From JBIOJB01 sp044450465 (GTDB taxonomy: Bacteria > Chloroflexota > Dormibacteria > Dormibacterales > Dormibacteraceae), in NCBI GenBank assembly GCA_044450465.1, contig JBIOJB010000022.1, positions 1-36,263 of the forward strand: DNA of 36,263 nucleotides, read 5' to 3'. Both the position numbers and the translations under genes were made by a program. Of this stretch, positions 15,580 to 23,438 are shown one piece after another. Each line of letters begins with the position of its first letter. Position 1 is the stretch's first letter. The notes under the pieces were generated by a model that saw only the letters and a program-made list of their open reading frames with translations, made no database searches and was not told the DNA's origin.

Positions 15580-16800
15580 ATGAGTCAAGGCAGTGTGTAT
15601 CGGCGGTGCGGCAGTTGCATGAAGCGCATACCGAAGGGCAAGAAGGTCTGCAACAAATGTGGTCATACCAAGGAGGGGACCTGGGCCTTCCGGGTCAACC
15701 TCGCGGCGCCCGGCGCACCACGCGAGATGAAGTGGGGTTACGGTTTCGAGACTCAGAAGGAGGCGCAGGAGGAGCTGGACCGCCTCCGCACGACCAAGCG
15801 CGAGGGCACGTACGTCAAGCGTGATCGCAAGCTGACTCTCGCCGCCTACCTCGACGACTGGTTGGTCAAGGCGGGCACGCTTCGGGGCTGGTCCGAGAGT
15901 GCGAAGCGAGACTATGAGGGCAGCGTCCGTCGGTTCATCAAGCCGAAGCTCGGGCACCTACTGCTCCAGGACCTCACCACCCCAACGATCGTCGCGTTCT
16001 ACGGCTGGCTGTTGACCAGCGGCAAGGTCAACGGGACCGGACTCAGCCACAAGAGCGTCCATAACGTCGAAATTTGCCTGCGCTCGGCGCTGAGCTTCGC
16101 TGTTAAACCGCTCAAGCTCATCCGCGACAACCCCGCGTCGGGCGCGTTCGACTTCTCGCCGAGCAGGCACCGCGTCGAAATGAAGGTCTGGAGCGCGGAG
16201 CAGATCGACCGCTTTCTGAGGTTCACCGAGAGGGACGAGGAGGCCGTGGTGTACCGCGTCGCGGCGCTGACTGGCATGCGACGCGGGGAGGTGCTGGGGC
16301 TGCGACGCGGCGACCTCGATCTCAACGCCACCCACCCCGCATTGAACGTTCGGCAGCAGCTGACCCGCAACGGCGCCCACCTGGAGATCGTCGGCTTAAA
16401 GAATGACTCGGCGGGGTGGCGGACGATTGACCTCGACCCCGTCACCGCGCGCATGCTCGCGGAGCGCAAGGCGCGGGTGGCGACGGAGCAGCTGGTTCTC
16501 GGCCGGGACTACTCCAAGCTCGACCTCATCTTCTGCAACGCCCTTGGCGAGTGGCTGGACCCGGACGTGATCGGCAGGAAGCGCAAAGTGAGGGCGGCTC
16601 AGGCTGGGTTGCCACGCATCCGAATGCACGACCTCCGGCATTCCCACGCGACGTTCTTGTTGGCGAAGGGCTTGCCGCTGGTCTACGTGGCGAATCGCCT
16701 TGGGGACAAACCGCAAACCGTGTCGGACACGTACGCCCATGTCATTCCGACGATGGGGCAAGACGCGGTGCGCGCACTGGACGCGGCTTTCAATGGCTAG
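15580..16800 (+). CDS. int: Tyrosine integrase of element 1, with N-terminal zinc ribbon
   Basis: The 406-residue protein begins with a Cys4 ribbon (CGSC...CNKC, residues 9-27). An arm-binding AP2-like segment (about 28-80), a core-binding SAM-like domain (about 85-190) and the catalytic domain follow. Catalytic residues visible are Arg234 (LTGMRRGEVLGL), His350-x-x-Arg353 (MHDLRHSH) and Tyr385 (SDTYAHV). The usual second His (LGH) is Asp376 (RLGDKP). It presumably recombines at the tRNA-Arg(CCG) site, although the gene is 3.4 kb from attL. A ribosome site GAGGAGA precedes the ATG. Confidence 0.94.
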   Translation: MSQGSVYRRCGSCMKRIPKGKKVCNKCGHTKEGTWAFRVNLAAPGAPREMKWGYGFETQKEAQEELDRLRTTKREGTYVKRDRKLTLAAYLDDWLVKAGTLRGWSESAKRDYEGSVRRFIKPKLGHLLLQDLTTPTIVAFYGWLLTSGKVNGTGLSHKSVHNVEICLRSALSFAVKPLKLIRDNPASGAFDFSPSRHRVEMKVWSAEQIDRFLRFTERDEEAVVYRVAALTGMRRGEVLGLRRGDLDLNATHPALNVRQQLTRNGAHLEIVGLKNDSAGWRTIDLDPVTARMLAERKARVATEQLVLGRDYSKLDLIFCNALGEWLDPDVIGRKRKVRAAQAGLPRIRMHDLRHSHATFLLAKGLPLVYVANRLGDKPQTVSDTYAHVIPTMGQDAVRALDAAFNG

Positions 16801-16996
16801 CGATCGCTTGTTTCCGGAGCCGCCTGAGGTCGCCGCCGAGTTGGGCTGCACTTACGACGCGGACCCGACAACCCTGACTTCGCTCCATAAGCCAACAGAC
16901 GAGCTCGGCTTCAGCGACGCCATGATCCGACTGAACCCGCCCAGACACCTCCCGTCGTGGCTCCGGCGACTCTGGGAGCGAGTGGGCCGCTCGTAG
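16793..16996 (+). CDS. Small hypothetical protein overlapping integrase end
   Basis: The 67-residue ORF starts at ATG 16793, overlapping the integrase stop by 8 bp. It reads MASDRLFPEPPEVAAELGCT and ends with PSWLRRLWERVGRS. No recognised domain. The overlap and plausible composition support a real gene, but there is no other evidence. Confidence 0.45.
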   Translation: MASDRLFPEPPEVAAELGCTYDADPTTLTSLHKPTDELGFSDAMIRLNPPRHLPSWLRRLWERVGRS

Positions 16997-17108
16997 CGGG
17001 TCGCGGGAGTTCACGGAACGGCCTTCCCGAACTTTCTGTGGGGTGGCGGGGGCCGAGACACCACCCCAGCAAGAGGAGCGTTCCGAAAGACGCCGGGGAC
17101 TCCATATC

Positions 17109-17138
17109 TTGCGTGCTGCCAAATCGCAGGATTATGAT
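17109..17138 (+). promoter_or_regulatory. Candidate promoter for the HTH-Xis-Rep operon
   Basis: TTGCGT (17109-17114) and TATGAT (17133-17138) are separated by 18 bp, in the 235-bp non-coding stretch before the HTH gene. The hexamers fit sigma-70-type sites. The rest of 16997-17231 holds no convincing ORF. Confidence 0.5.
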
Positions 17139-17231
17139 GTGGGGTACGGGCCGCTGGGCCCAGGTCTCAGGGAATGGAGTAGCGTAAATCCCCGGCTGTT
17201 GAGACCGCAGCTCCTTGTGAAAGGAGCACAC

Positions 17232-17558
17232 GTGTCCAGCGGTAACAGAACCACTCGACTCACTGGCCCCGAGCTTCGAGCCGTGCGCGAAGCAGCGGGC
17301 ATCGGTCAGAAGGAACTCGCGCGGGAACTTGGTTATCACAGTTCGGGCGACGTCTCGCATCACGAGGCGCGACTCCGACATAACCGGTTCACCGTTCAGC
17401 GCTTCCTGACCGCCATCGAAGAGCTCAAAACTCGGAAATCAGGCAACCGGCTGTCGCGCCAGCAACGTGAACGCGAACGACAGGTGCAGCTGGCACAGCT
17501 GGTGCGAGCCGCTGAGAAGCTGAGCCGGGATGCGCAAAAGCTGCTGGTCACGCGATGA
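17232..17558 (+). CDS. XRE-like HTH regulator
   Basis: The 108-residue protein starts at GTG 17232 behind AAAGGAG. It contains LTGPELRAVREAAGIGQKELARELGY (HTH helices 1-3, GIGQKELARELG), then a basic C-terminal helix rich in Arg/Gln/Glu that may be a coiled coil. It overlaps the Xis gene by 4 bp. It probably controls element excision or replication. Confidence 0.75.
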   Translation: MSSGNRTTRLTGPELRAVREAAGIGQKELARELGYHSSGDVSHHEARLRHNRFTVQRFLTAIEELKTRKSGNRLSRQQRERERQVQLAQLVRAAEKLSRDAQKLLVTR

Positions 17559-17818
17559 CAATTGCAGAGCTTCCGCTCGTCCTCACCCCATCTGACGTGC
17601 AGCGCGTCCTCCGAATCGGGCGTCGCCAAACGTATTCGCTTCTCGACTCAGGCGCGATCCGGAGCGTCCGCGTGGGCCGCTCGATCCGCATTCCTCGGTC
17701 GAACTTGCTCGCCTACTTGAGCAAGCCCGAAGACAAATCAGCCGAACCGACTGGAAACGGTCCGGCTGATGCACGCGCAGGAGGTGCAGCCGATGACCCG
17801 GCCACGACCATCCGCTAA
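17555..17818 (+). CDS. AlpA/excisionase-like HTH protein
   Basis: The 87-residue protein starts with an ATGA overlap. It holds a MerR-like small winged HTH: LTPSDVQRVLRIGRRQTYSLL, SGAIRSVRVGRSIRIPRSNLLAYL. This is the standard helix-turn-helix family-17 (excisionase) pattern. A disordered Gly/Ala/Pro tail follows. It likely serves as the recombination directionality factor or a transcription factor for the integrase. Confidence 0.85.
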   Translation: MTIAELPLVLTPSDVQRVLRIGRRQTYSLLDSGAIRSVRVGRSIRIPRSNLLAYLSKPEDKSAEPTGNGPADARAGGAADDPATTIR

Positions 17819-17875
17819 GAGTCAAGCAGATCGCATTTCAGCTGCACAAGATCCCGGCTCGGACGGGAGGCATCA

Positions 17876-18037
17876 ATAGCCGATAAATCCAACCGCTGCC
17901 AACGCTGCCGCCGACCGTTGCCGCCGAGACCAGTGAGGCACACGTCGTGGGAGACGTACGAAGTGACCCTGTTCTGCTCGATGAAATGCGTCAGGACGTG
18001 GCTCAAGGCGCAGCGACAGCGACAGGTGGCGTCATGA
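17876..18037 (+). CDS. Small Cys4 zinc-finger protein, apparent AUA start
   Basis: The frame encodes 53 residues: ADKSNRCQRCRRPLPPRP, then LFCSMKCVRTWL and a basic end. This Cys4 finger (CxxC...CxxxC) is characteristic of small actinobacterial element proteins. The frame is open from the upstream stop at 17818 but contains no ATG, GTG or TTG before the first Cys. An ATA at 17876 lies 5 bp after GGGAGG and is the best start. The TGA stop overlaps the replication gene's ATG (ATGA), which supports coding. Confidence 0.65.
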   Translation: MADKSNRCQRCRRPLPPRPVRHTSWETYEVTLFCSMKCVRTWLKAQRQRQVAS

Positions 18038-19902
18038 GCGACAAGGTCGCTGCCCGCGATTTCCTCGACCGCGTCCTCGGTCCACACCTCGGCTACGTCG
18101 CACTGACTGCCGCACTTCCCCGCGAAAAGGGCAAGGCGGGGATGGCGCAGAAGTTCTTCCGCTGGCCCGGCCAGAAGGTCGCTGCGTTGGCGTGGGCCGA
18201 CACGGAATCAGCCATCGGACGCGACGTTTATTTCACGCCAGCGTTGCTCCGACGACGCGGACGCAAGGAGGAAGACGCCCTCTCCGCTTGCTGCTTGTGG
18301 GGCGAGTTCGATGAGCCGTCGCCGGAACAGTTGGCACGGATGCGCGAACTACCAGGCTTGGTCCTGGTGGCATCGTCACCGCGCCACTACCACCTGTACC
18401 TGCGAATGGAGGAGGGGTTACCGGCCGCCGAAATCAAGGACCTCAATCTGCGACTCCGCTCGCACCTTGGTTATGACGCCGCCTACAGCCCGCACCCGGG
18501 GTCGGTCCTGCGGCTGGTCGGCTATCCGAACCACAAACACGGCGGCGCCCAGGTGGAGCTTCTCCAGCACGACGGCCAGGTTGACCCGGAGCGACTACGC
18601 CAGCTCCTCCCTCCTCTGAAACCGGACGCGGGAAAGACGGACACGAAGCTTGAGGGATTGGCGGCCCTCTTAGACGGCGGTCCGGACGACCCCGAGAAAG
18701 GCAACACGTGGATGACCAAGGTTGCCGGCCATTTGGCAAAGATGGCGCCTTACCAGGACGGCTACGAGGCGCTCGTGAGGCTCGCGAACCGCACCCTTGC
18801 CGACCCGATTGCCGACAACGACCTGACCAAGCTGATGAGCGGCATTTGGGAGAAGGAGCACGCGAAGGTCGATGCGGAACTCGACAAGGAGAAGACCCGC
18901 TTACGCATCCGGCGCCAGGCGGAGCGCGAGGTCAAAGCAGACGAGGCTGCCGCCGATTTCCGCGAGCCCGAGTTTTTGCCGTCGCTAGCCGACGACCTGG
19001 TCGAGACGCCCGAAGTGCTGCCGACAACGATCGAGTCGCTGCACCGCACAGGCTTTAACGCCTTGATCGCGGCAGCCGCCAAGACCGGCAAGACCGAACT
19101 CGGCGTCGAGGTCGTCCGCTCGCTGGTCGATGGTGTGCCGTTCCTTGGTCGCTTCAAGGTGGAGTTCGAGGGTCGGGTCGCGTTCGCCAACTACGAACTC
19201 GATAAGCCGCAGATGATCGACACCTTTCGGCTCCACGGCGTTCAACATCCGGAGCGGATCTCGACCCTCAACCTGCGCGGCCTACAGCTCCCGATCGAGT
19301 CCGAGGCCGGACGCGCGTGGTTCATCAACTGGTTGAAGGAGCACGAGATCAAGGCGCTGGTGATGGACCCGCTGAGCCGCGCCTTCGCCGGGGACGAGGA
19401 CAAGGTGGCCGAGATCCGGCCTTTCCTCGACGCAGTCGATGCGATCAAGTTCGAGACCGGGGTCCGCGACCTCTTCCTCATTCACCACTTCGGTCACGTC
19501 GCAGAGCGAGCACGTGGAACGTCCCGGTTGCTCGGCTGGCCAGACGCTCTGTGGACCTACACCCGACAGCACGACGACCGCTACCTCGCGGTCGAAGGTC
19601 GGAACGGCGCGTTCCTCGCTGAGTCGAAGCTGGAGTTCGATCCGCGGACGCACCGGCTGCAGATGGTGGGCGGCTCTCGCAGGGAGGGCAAGAACCAAGA
19701 GGCCGATGACCGGCTGGCCTTTAGAAAGGGTGAGGTTCGACGGTTCGTCAAGGAACACCCTGGCTTGTCGCAGACGAAGATCGAGGCTGGCGTCGAAGGT
19801 CGCGCAATCGACATTCGGAGAGCGCTCCGCGAGCTGGTTGAGACGGGTTTGGTTCGACAGACAGGGAACAGCTACTACCCGGTCAAGGGGGTGTCGGGTT
19901 GA
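18034..19902 (+). CDS. Replication protein: primase-like domain fused to RepA-type helicase
   Basis: The 622-residue protein starts at ATG 18034, which overlaps the upstream stop; a GTG at 17947 would add 29 residues lying over the zinc-finger gene. The N-terminal half (about 1-210) resembles RepB-like/PrimPol primases: CLWGEFDEPS, LVLVASSPRHYHLYLRM, YSPHPGSVLRLVGYPNHKHGG. The C-terminal half is a RecA-like AAA_25/RepA ATPase with Walker A AAAKTGKT (347-354) and Walker B ALVMDPLSRAF (about residue 445). The end has a winged-helix-like segment, LRELVETGLVRQTGNSYYPV. It should initiate or drive element replication. Confidence 0.88.
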   Translation: MSDKVAARDFLDRVLGPHLGYVALTAALPREKGKAGMAQKFFRWPGQKVAALAWADTESAIGRDVYFTPALLRRRGRKEEDALSACCLWGEFDEPSPEQLARMRELPGLVLVASSPRHYHLYLRMEEGLPAAEIKDLNLRLRSHLGYDAAYSPHPGSVLRLVGYPNHKHGGAQVELLQHDGQVDPERLRQLLPPLKPDAGKTDTKLEGLAALLDGGPDDPEKGNTWMTKVAGHLAKMAPYQDGYEALVRLANRTLADPIADNDLTKLMSGIWEKEHAKVDAELDKEKTRLRIRRQAEREVKADEAAADFREPEFLPSLADDLVETPEVLPTTIESLHRTGFNALIAAAAKTGKTELGVEVVRSLVDGVPFLGRFKVEFEGRVAFANYELDKPQMIDTFRLHGVQHPERISTLNLRGLQLPIESEAGRAWFINWLKEHEIKALVMDPLSRAFAGDEDKVAEIRPFLDAVDAIKFETGVRDLFLIHHFGHVAERARGTSRLLGWPDALWTYTRQHDDRYLAVEGRNGAFLAESKLEFDPRTHRLQMVGGSRREGKNQEADDRLAFRKGEVRRFVKEHPGLSQTKIEAGVEGRAIDIRRALRELVETGLVRQTGNSYYPVKGVSG

Positions 19903-20033
19903 TACCCCGTCCCACCCCGTCCAATGCCGTCCCGGACGGGCCGGACGACCCCCGTCCCCCGGCTCCCCCTAAAAGGGGGCCGGGACGGGACGGGGTGTCG
20001 GGGTCTGGCGGACGGGCCGCTGACGGGACGGGG
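19903..20033. repeat. GGACGGG/CCCGTCC repeat cluster, candidate origin
   Basis: Around nine copies of CCGTCC or its complement GGACGG lie in 130 bp. Those to the left of position 19933 are mainly CCGTCC and those to the right mainly GGACGG, so they form nested inverted repeats. At the centre, CTCCCCCTAAAAGGGGG can fold into a stem with an AAA loop. The cluster lies between the replication gene stop and the next ATG. An initiator-binding origin is the likely use. Confidence 0.5.
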
Positions 20034-20231
20034 ATGCCGATGCTGATCGGCGAGCAGGTGGGTAGTGGGTGGCGAGTCTGGTGCCCGCACTGTCGCGTCT
20101 ACCACCACCACGGCGCTGGTGGGGGGCACCGCCGTGCCCACTGCACCGACCCCAAGAGTCCGTACCGCGAGACCGGTTACGTGGTGATCTCGAAAGCGAA
20201 GGCGCAGCTACTCGACAGGAGAACCCCATGA
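20034..20231 (+). CDS. Small zinc-binding protein
   Basis: About 65 residues from ATG 20034 (MPMLIGEQVGSGWRVWCPHC). CPHC, a His-rich stretch (YHHHGAGGGHRRAHC) and SPYRETGYV form a compact metal site of a type frequent next to actinobacterial replication proteins. A longer frame from TTG 19899 would translate through the GC-rich repeats; I prefer the ATG. The stop overlaps the next ATG (ATGA). Confidence 0.7.
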   Translation: MPMLIGEQVGSGWRVWCPHCRVYHHHGAGGGHRRAHCTDPKSPYRETGYVVISKAKAQLLDRRTP

Positions 20232-20338
20232 GTGGTGGTAGCGCCGCGCAAGTCCGAGACTGCTGCGCACGCTCGCGCGCACACACGAACCCAGCCAACT
20301 CTTTGTCGCCTCGCGCGCATACGAAGAAGGCTTGCTGA
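20228..20338 (+). CDS. Possible 36-residue ORF
   Basis: The ORF starts with an ATGA overlap on the preceding gene and ends directly at the next gene's ATG. The peptide has two adjacent Cys and several His/Arg. It is supported only by its exact fit between neighbours and may simply be a translational link. Confidence 0.35.
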   Translation: MSGGSAAQVRDCCARSRAHTNPANSLSPRAHTKKAC

Positions 20339-20869
20339 ATGACTTCTGACAGAGCCAAAGCGAAGGCAAGCTTCGACAAAAACATGAGGCCATGGTTGGA
20401 GCGCACCAAAGAGGAGCGGGCTGGTCGGCGTGACCAGCGCGTTCTCGAAGCGGCACAGAAGCGAATGCGTGAACAGGCCGAGCGCCTGGCGCCCAAGCTC
20501 GCCTTACTTCGGGAGTACAACGAGGAGCGCTTGCGCGCCATCGAGCACCGCAAGAAAGTCAATGCGCTGGCAGCGCAGGTGATCCAGGCGCTGAGCGACC
20601 TACCCGCCGTCCCGCCCGGCGTGACCGACCGCCAGCTCCGCCGCCTGGAGAACAAGGCTCGCCGCGCTCCGACCCCAACGGAAAGCTCTCCCGAACTCGC
20701 GGAGACGCTCGACGCCGCGCCACAGCCTGGGATGGCTACTCCCCCTCCCGCGCCGCGAGAAGACCGTCCGAGACCTTCGACCTGGACGACCAGTGTGGGT
20801 GGCGTGTCGTACTGCCTCCACGGTTTGACGACTTGCGACGCGTGCGGCTCTCAGGAGGTGCGTCCATGA
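20339..20869 (+). CDS. Hypothetical coiled-coil protein with C-terminal Cys finger
   Basis: The 176-residue protein has a long charged helix (residues 1-85, Arg/Lys/Glu-rich, probably coiled coil) and a Pro-rich linker. A short C-terminal motif reads YCLHGLTTCDACGS, a CxH...CxxC site. Unknown family. It overlaps the next ATG by 4 bp. Confidence 0.6.
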   Translation: MTSDRAKAKASFDKNMRPWLERTKEERAGRRDQRVLEAAQKRMREQAERLAPKLALLREYNEERLRAIEHRKKVNALAAQVIQALSDLPAVPPGVTDRQLRRLENKARRAPTPTESSPELAETLDAAPQPGMATPPPAPREDRPRPSTWTTSVGGVSYCLHGLTTCDACGSQEVRP

Positions 20870-21081
20870 CCTTCTCTGGAAATCGGCGAGAGTCGAGCGG
20901 GGAGTCGCCCATTCCGCGACGACCTCTCTCCACGGGGGACGGAAACCTCCTGTCGTTCGGTCTTGGGCCGAAAGACACGGTCGCGGCACCTTCGCCAGCA
21001 GGCGTCCCGGAAGGTGTCCGGGGTGTGGGCGGCGGCAGTTCGGACAGGCGACTCCGATTTGACGCGACGCCAGCGGAGACG
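20870..21081 (+). other. Region of unclear coding status
   Basis: An ATG at 20866 overlaps the previous stop and opens a frame (MTFSGNRRESSGESPIPRRP) that continues through the antisense membrane-protein gene to 21693. A second frame opens at 20963. Composition is Arg/Gly/Pro-rich and neither resembles a known protein. The first 60-70 codons may be a real gene whose end is obscured; I cannot decide. Confidence 0.3.
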
Positions 21082-21642
21082 CTACGGCGGGGAGATGGTG
21101 TCTCCGGGCGTACCCCCACCCGCGCCTGTCGAGGGAGGCGTCGGATCGCGTCGGGTCGCGATCCCCTTAACTTTGGCGACGGCAGTTTGCACCGGGCCAG
21201 ATCGTTGCGGGGGCCGCATGAGAACCTGGCGAGCCGCGTCCGCGAATGCCCGAGCCATCAAACCGAGTGCCTTGCCCTTCTCATAAGAGTTCGACTTGCC
21301 CCCCGTCGCACGCGCTTCGCTGAGGAAGGCAAGAATCGCGTTCGAATAGGCGGATGCCGGACCATACAGGTCTTCACTAAGGAGTCTGATGGTCGAACCG
21401 GCGCGCATCAGGCGATTCACAGGCTCACTTGGCCACGGAGGCTTGGAGGTTGGCGTGACGTCAGTGGCCGAATCCATTACCTGCGGCCCTGCCGCAAGTA
21501 CGTCCGCGCAGATTTGGAGCAACTGGTCTCGGCGCCACTGAGCGAGTTCGCTCTCGGCCTGCCATCGCGAGCCGAAGTAGCCGCCCGTGAAAGCCGCAAG
21601 CGCTCCGATCACGGCCGCGAGGATGACCGCGGTCCACTCCAC
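21082..21642 (-). CDS. Membrane-anchored hypothetical protein
   Basis: The 186-residue protein has one N-terminal membrane helix (AVILAAVIGALAAFTGGYFG) followed by a soluble helical region with WQAESELAQWRRDQLLQIC and a low-complexity Pro/Gly end. The one-helix plus helical-cytoplasmic layout is common in actinobacterial hypothetical proteins. It is the only gene in this stretch running against the others, which suggests separately acquired cargo. Confidence 0.7.
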   Translation of the reverse strand: MEWTAVILAAVIGALAAFTGGYFGSRWQAESELAQWRRDQLLQICADVLAAGPQVMDSATDVTPTSKPPWPSEPVNRLMRAGSTIRLLSEDLYGPASAYSNAILAFLSEARATGGKSNSYEKGKALGLMARAFADAARQVLMRPPQRSGPVQTAVAKVKGIATRRDPTPPSTGAGGGTPGDTISPP

Positions 21643-21689
21643 GTCGCCGATGGTAGCCCTGACGCCGCAACTCGTCCTAAGGAGGTTAG

Positions 21690-21839
21690 ATGACGACCGA
21701 TTACCTGCGCCTGCAGCGCGAACTCGCCGACTTGGAACTCACGCCGCTGGGCACGATCAAAGCGCGAAGTTCCGTTCGACCGCCCGCTAATCAAGCGAGT
21801 AACTCTGCGTCCAGGCATGGACCTGCCCAAACTGCTTGA
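21690..21839 (+). CDS. Small ORF, likely front half of a frameshifted gene
   Basis: ATG 21690 follows AAGGAGG and encodes MTTDYLRLQRELADLELTPL, then GTIKARSSVRPP and a stop at 21837-21839. Protein-like character fades after about residue 24. The +1 frame then reads REVPFDRPLIKRVTLRPGMD and runs into the next ORF. A frameshift (natural, programmed or sequencing error) near 21755-21770 would join them. Confidence 0.5.
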   Translation: MTTDYLRLQRELADLELTPLGTIKARSSVRPPANQASNSASRHGPAQTA

Positions 21840-22002
21840 CTCCATCGCCGAACTGACCGAATTCTGCGTCGAGCTGATCGCCGACGTTGCCGACGAGGAG
21901 GAGCGTGCCGCTGCCGAGGTGCGGATCGCAGCACTTGAGGCGCAACGCGCCGAGGCCGTTACCTACGCTCGCGAGTTCAAGCGCAAGAGAGGCATTCGGT
22001 GA
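21817..22002 (+). CDS. Helical hypothetical protein, likely back half of a frameshifted gene
   Basis: The 61-residue ORF (MDLPKLLDSIAELTEFCVEL...) is acidic then basic. It ends at a TGA overlapping the next GTG. Its frame is open and protein-like for at least 18 codons before the ATG (KREVPFDRPLIKRVTLRPG), and no ribosome site precedes ATG 21817. It is therefore likely the continuation of the 21690 gene. Confidence 0.55.
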   Translation: MDLPKLLDSIAELTEFCVELIADVADEEERAAAEVRIAALEAQRAEAVTYAREFKRKRGIR

Positions 22003-22202
22003 AAGTCGCGGTCCGAGTCGAACCCTCGGCGCGCTGCTGCGGTTGCGGTCGCCGCTTCGCCCCTGCAGAGCGGTGTTGGGTCGGCCACTACTCGCTCGAT
22101 GTGCAGATCCGTGGCTCACACCAACGCGCGCTGACCTACTGCGAGCGCTGCCGCGCCGCAGGCTTTCCCTGCGACGGCTTCGAGGAGGTGGCGCACCCGT
22201 GA
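21999..22202 (+). CDS. Small zinc-finger protein
   Basis: The 67-residue protein starts at GTG overlapping the previous TGA. It has CCGCGRRF...CW and YCERCRAAGFPCDGF Cys pairs forming a two-knuckle zinc site, and a GHYSLDVQ strand. It probably binds nucleic acid or a partner. It overlaps the next GTG by 4 bp. Confidence 0.65.
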   Translation: MKVAVRVEPSARCCGCGRRFAPAERCWVGHYSLDVQIRGSHQRALTYCERCRAAGFPCDGFEEVAHP

Positions 22203-22405
22203 GCGTCAATCGAATCGACCTGGTCTACCTGAGCAGAGATGCGGTCGAGCGTTGTTATGTCTGCGGCGAGCCTCTCGCGCCGTGGCCTTCGCGCATCTTC
22301 AGTCCTCCAGCCTTCGCGCCGCGATTCATCGCCGTGCATGACGCGTGCGAGCCCGACTACGTCGCGTTCTCCGAACACCAAGCGGCGCTGCGGAGTCTTC
22401 AATAG
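22199..22405 (+). CDS. Small Cys-containing hypothetical protein
   Basis: The 68-residue protein starts at GTG 22199. It has VERCYVCGEPL near the start and FIAVHDACEPDYV later, a CxxC...HxxC pattern that fits a single metal site. It ends with TAG at 22403-22405, over which the next gene appears to start. Confidence 0.6.
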   Translation: MSVNRIDLVYLSRDAVERCYVCGEPLAPWPSRIFSPPAFAPRFIAVHDACEPDYVAFSEHQAALRSLQ

Positions 22406-22827
22406 CCGGATTCGCCATTCCGTTCCACGCCATCGCGCGCTGGATCGAGCGCGTCGAGCCGAACGCCACCCCAGCCGCTGCCGGAGCCGCGCTGCTCCGC
22501 TTCTTGGAAGGCGCCACCCTGACCGAACGCAAACCGGGATGGCTGCATCAAGTCCAAGGCCCGGAGCGCGTGGTGTCGCTCGGCATGGTTCGACACACCG
22601 ACCCGCTCACGCTCTGCGCGAGCAACTCGGCGTGGCCCGACGTGGTGGTGCTGCTCAAGCGCGCCACGCCGCCGCGAGCCCTCACGGTCGTCACTCGCGA
22701 ACTCGAAGACCGGCGCGCGGCCGAGACTGAACGCCGAGTCCGCGCCATCAATCAGAGCGCCCGTGAACTGCGCCGTGGCTACGGCCGCCGCCTGCGCCGC
22801 ATGGCTCGGCGCTGGGGTCATCAATAA
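22402..22827 (+). CDS. Hypothetical phage-type protein, apparent AUA start
   Basis: From ATA 22402 the frame gives about 141 residues beginning (M)AGFAIPFHAIARWIERVEPN. The body has LLRFLEGATLTERKPGWLHQ, a WPDVVVLLK strand and a basic helical C-terminus (RRVRAINQSARELRRGYGRR). A GGAG site is 6 bp upstream of the ATA, which overlaps the preceding TAG stop. An in-frame ATG at 22345 exists but lacks a ribosome site and adds a basic peptide over the previous gene. The compact alpha/beta layout vaguely resembles small phage or toxin-like proteins; function unknown. Confidence 0.6.
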   Translation: MAGFAIPFHAIARWIERVEPNATPAAAGAALLRFLEGATLTERKPGWLHQVQGPERVVSLGMVRHTDPLTLCASNSAWPDVVVLLKRATPPRALTVVTRELEDRRAAETERRVRAINQSARELRRGYGRRLRRMARRWGHQ

Positions 22828-23108
22828 GGCGCTGGCTCTCCGCCGACCAAGCTCTCTCCGACCCACAACGCTGGGATGACACCGCTTTCGAACTGTTCAC
22901 GAGAATGCGCGCAGACCGCGCGCCGTGGGCTCAGAACGAGGCAGCGTGGCTAACGCAGGCTGAGAAGAGGCGAGTTCGCACCGAGGAGGTGGCGCCGCTC
23001 GTCGCGGCGGGCCTCACCGCCGCACAGATCGCTGCCAGAACCGGGCTCTCGCGCAAATCGGCCAAGCAAGCCGCGCGACGGGCACGCCTCGTGGGTCGGA
23101 GGCTGTAG
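22824..23108 (+). CDS. HTH-motif protein, apparent AUA start
   Basis: From ATA 22824, overlapping the previous TAA, the frame encodes 94 residues. The upstream extension relative to ATG 22905 is (M)RRWLSADQALSDPQRWDD and looks coding. The C-terminus holds VAAGLTAAQIAARTGLSRKSAKQAARRA, a resolvase-like HTH. GGGG lies 6 bp before the ATA. It could be a DNA-binding regulator. Confidence 0.55.
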   Translation: MRRWLSADQALSDPQRWDDTAFELFTRMRADRAPWAQNEAAWLTQAEKRRVRTEEVAPLVAAGLTAAQIAARTGLSRKSAKQAARRARLVGRRL

Positions 23109-23135
23109 TCCCCTATTGCGTGTTCTGCTGTTCTT

Positions 23136-23438
23136 ATGAGCCCACGCGTAGCGGTCGCGATTTTGGATTACGACATGCAACCGATCTCGTTCTCGATGAC
23201 GCCTGACTTCGTGCGGGAGGTCGCTGCTCGCTTGGCCTTCGAGAAGGAGAAAGCGATGCCTGCGCCTCGCACCGCCCGCTACTCGGTGGAGCGGGAGCGT
23301 TTGCAGGTTCTTCGGCAACTTGGCGGCCTCGACCCCGCAGCCGACTTGCCACCTGACGAGATGGCGGCTTGGAAGCACCTCGAAGACACTCACGAATACC
23401 TGTTGCCCAAAGAGGAGGATCAATCGGGAACAAGCTAA
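23136..23438 (+). CDS. Hypothetical protein
   Basis: The 100-residue protein starts at ATG 23136 (MSPRVAVAILDYDMQPISFS) and ends in an acidic tail. A strand-rich start and a helical end are visible, with no recognised domain. Its last codons overlap the apparent start of the next gene. Confidence 0.55.
   Translation: MSPRVAVAILDYDMQPISFSMTPDFVREVAARLAFEKEKAMPAPRTARYSVERERLQVLRQLGGLDPAADLPPDEMAAWKHLEDTHEYLLPKEEDQSGTS

Noticed and set aside
15492..15824. ORF starting at a GTG that overlaps the basic-protein stop
   Set aside because: It runs into the integrase gene in another frame and loses protein-like composition; the integrase start at 15580 has its own ribosome site.
20866..21693. A 275-codon plus-strand gene
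   Set aside because: Beyond 21082 it is antisense to a well-formed membrane protein and is Arg/Gly-rich with no family character; only its first part is left open as unclear.
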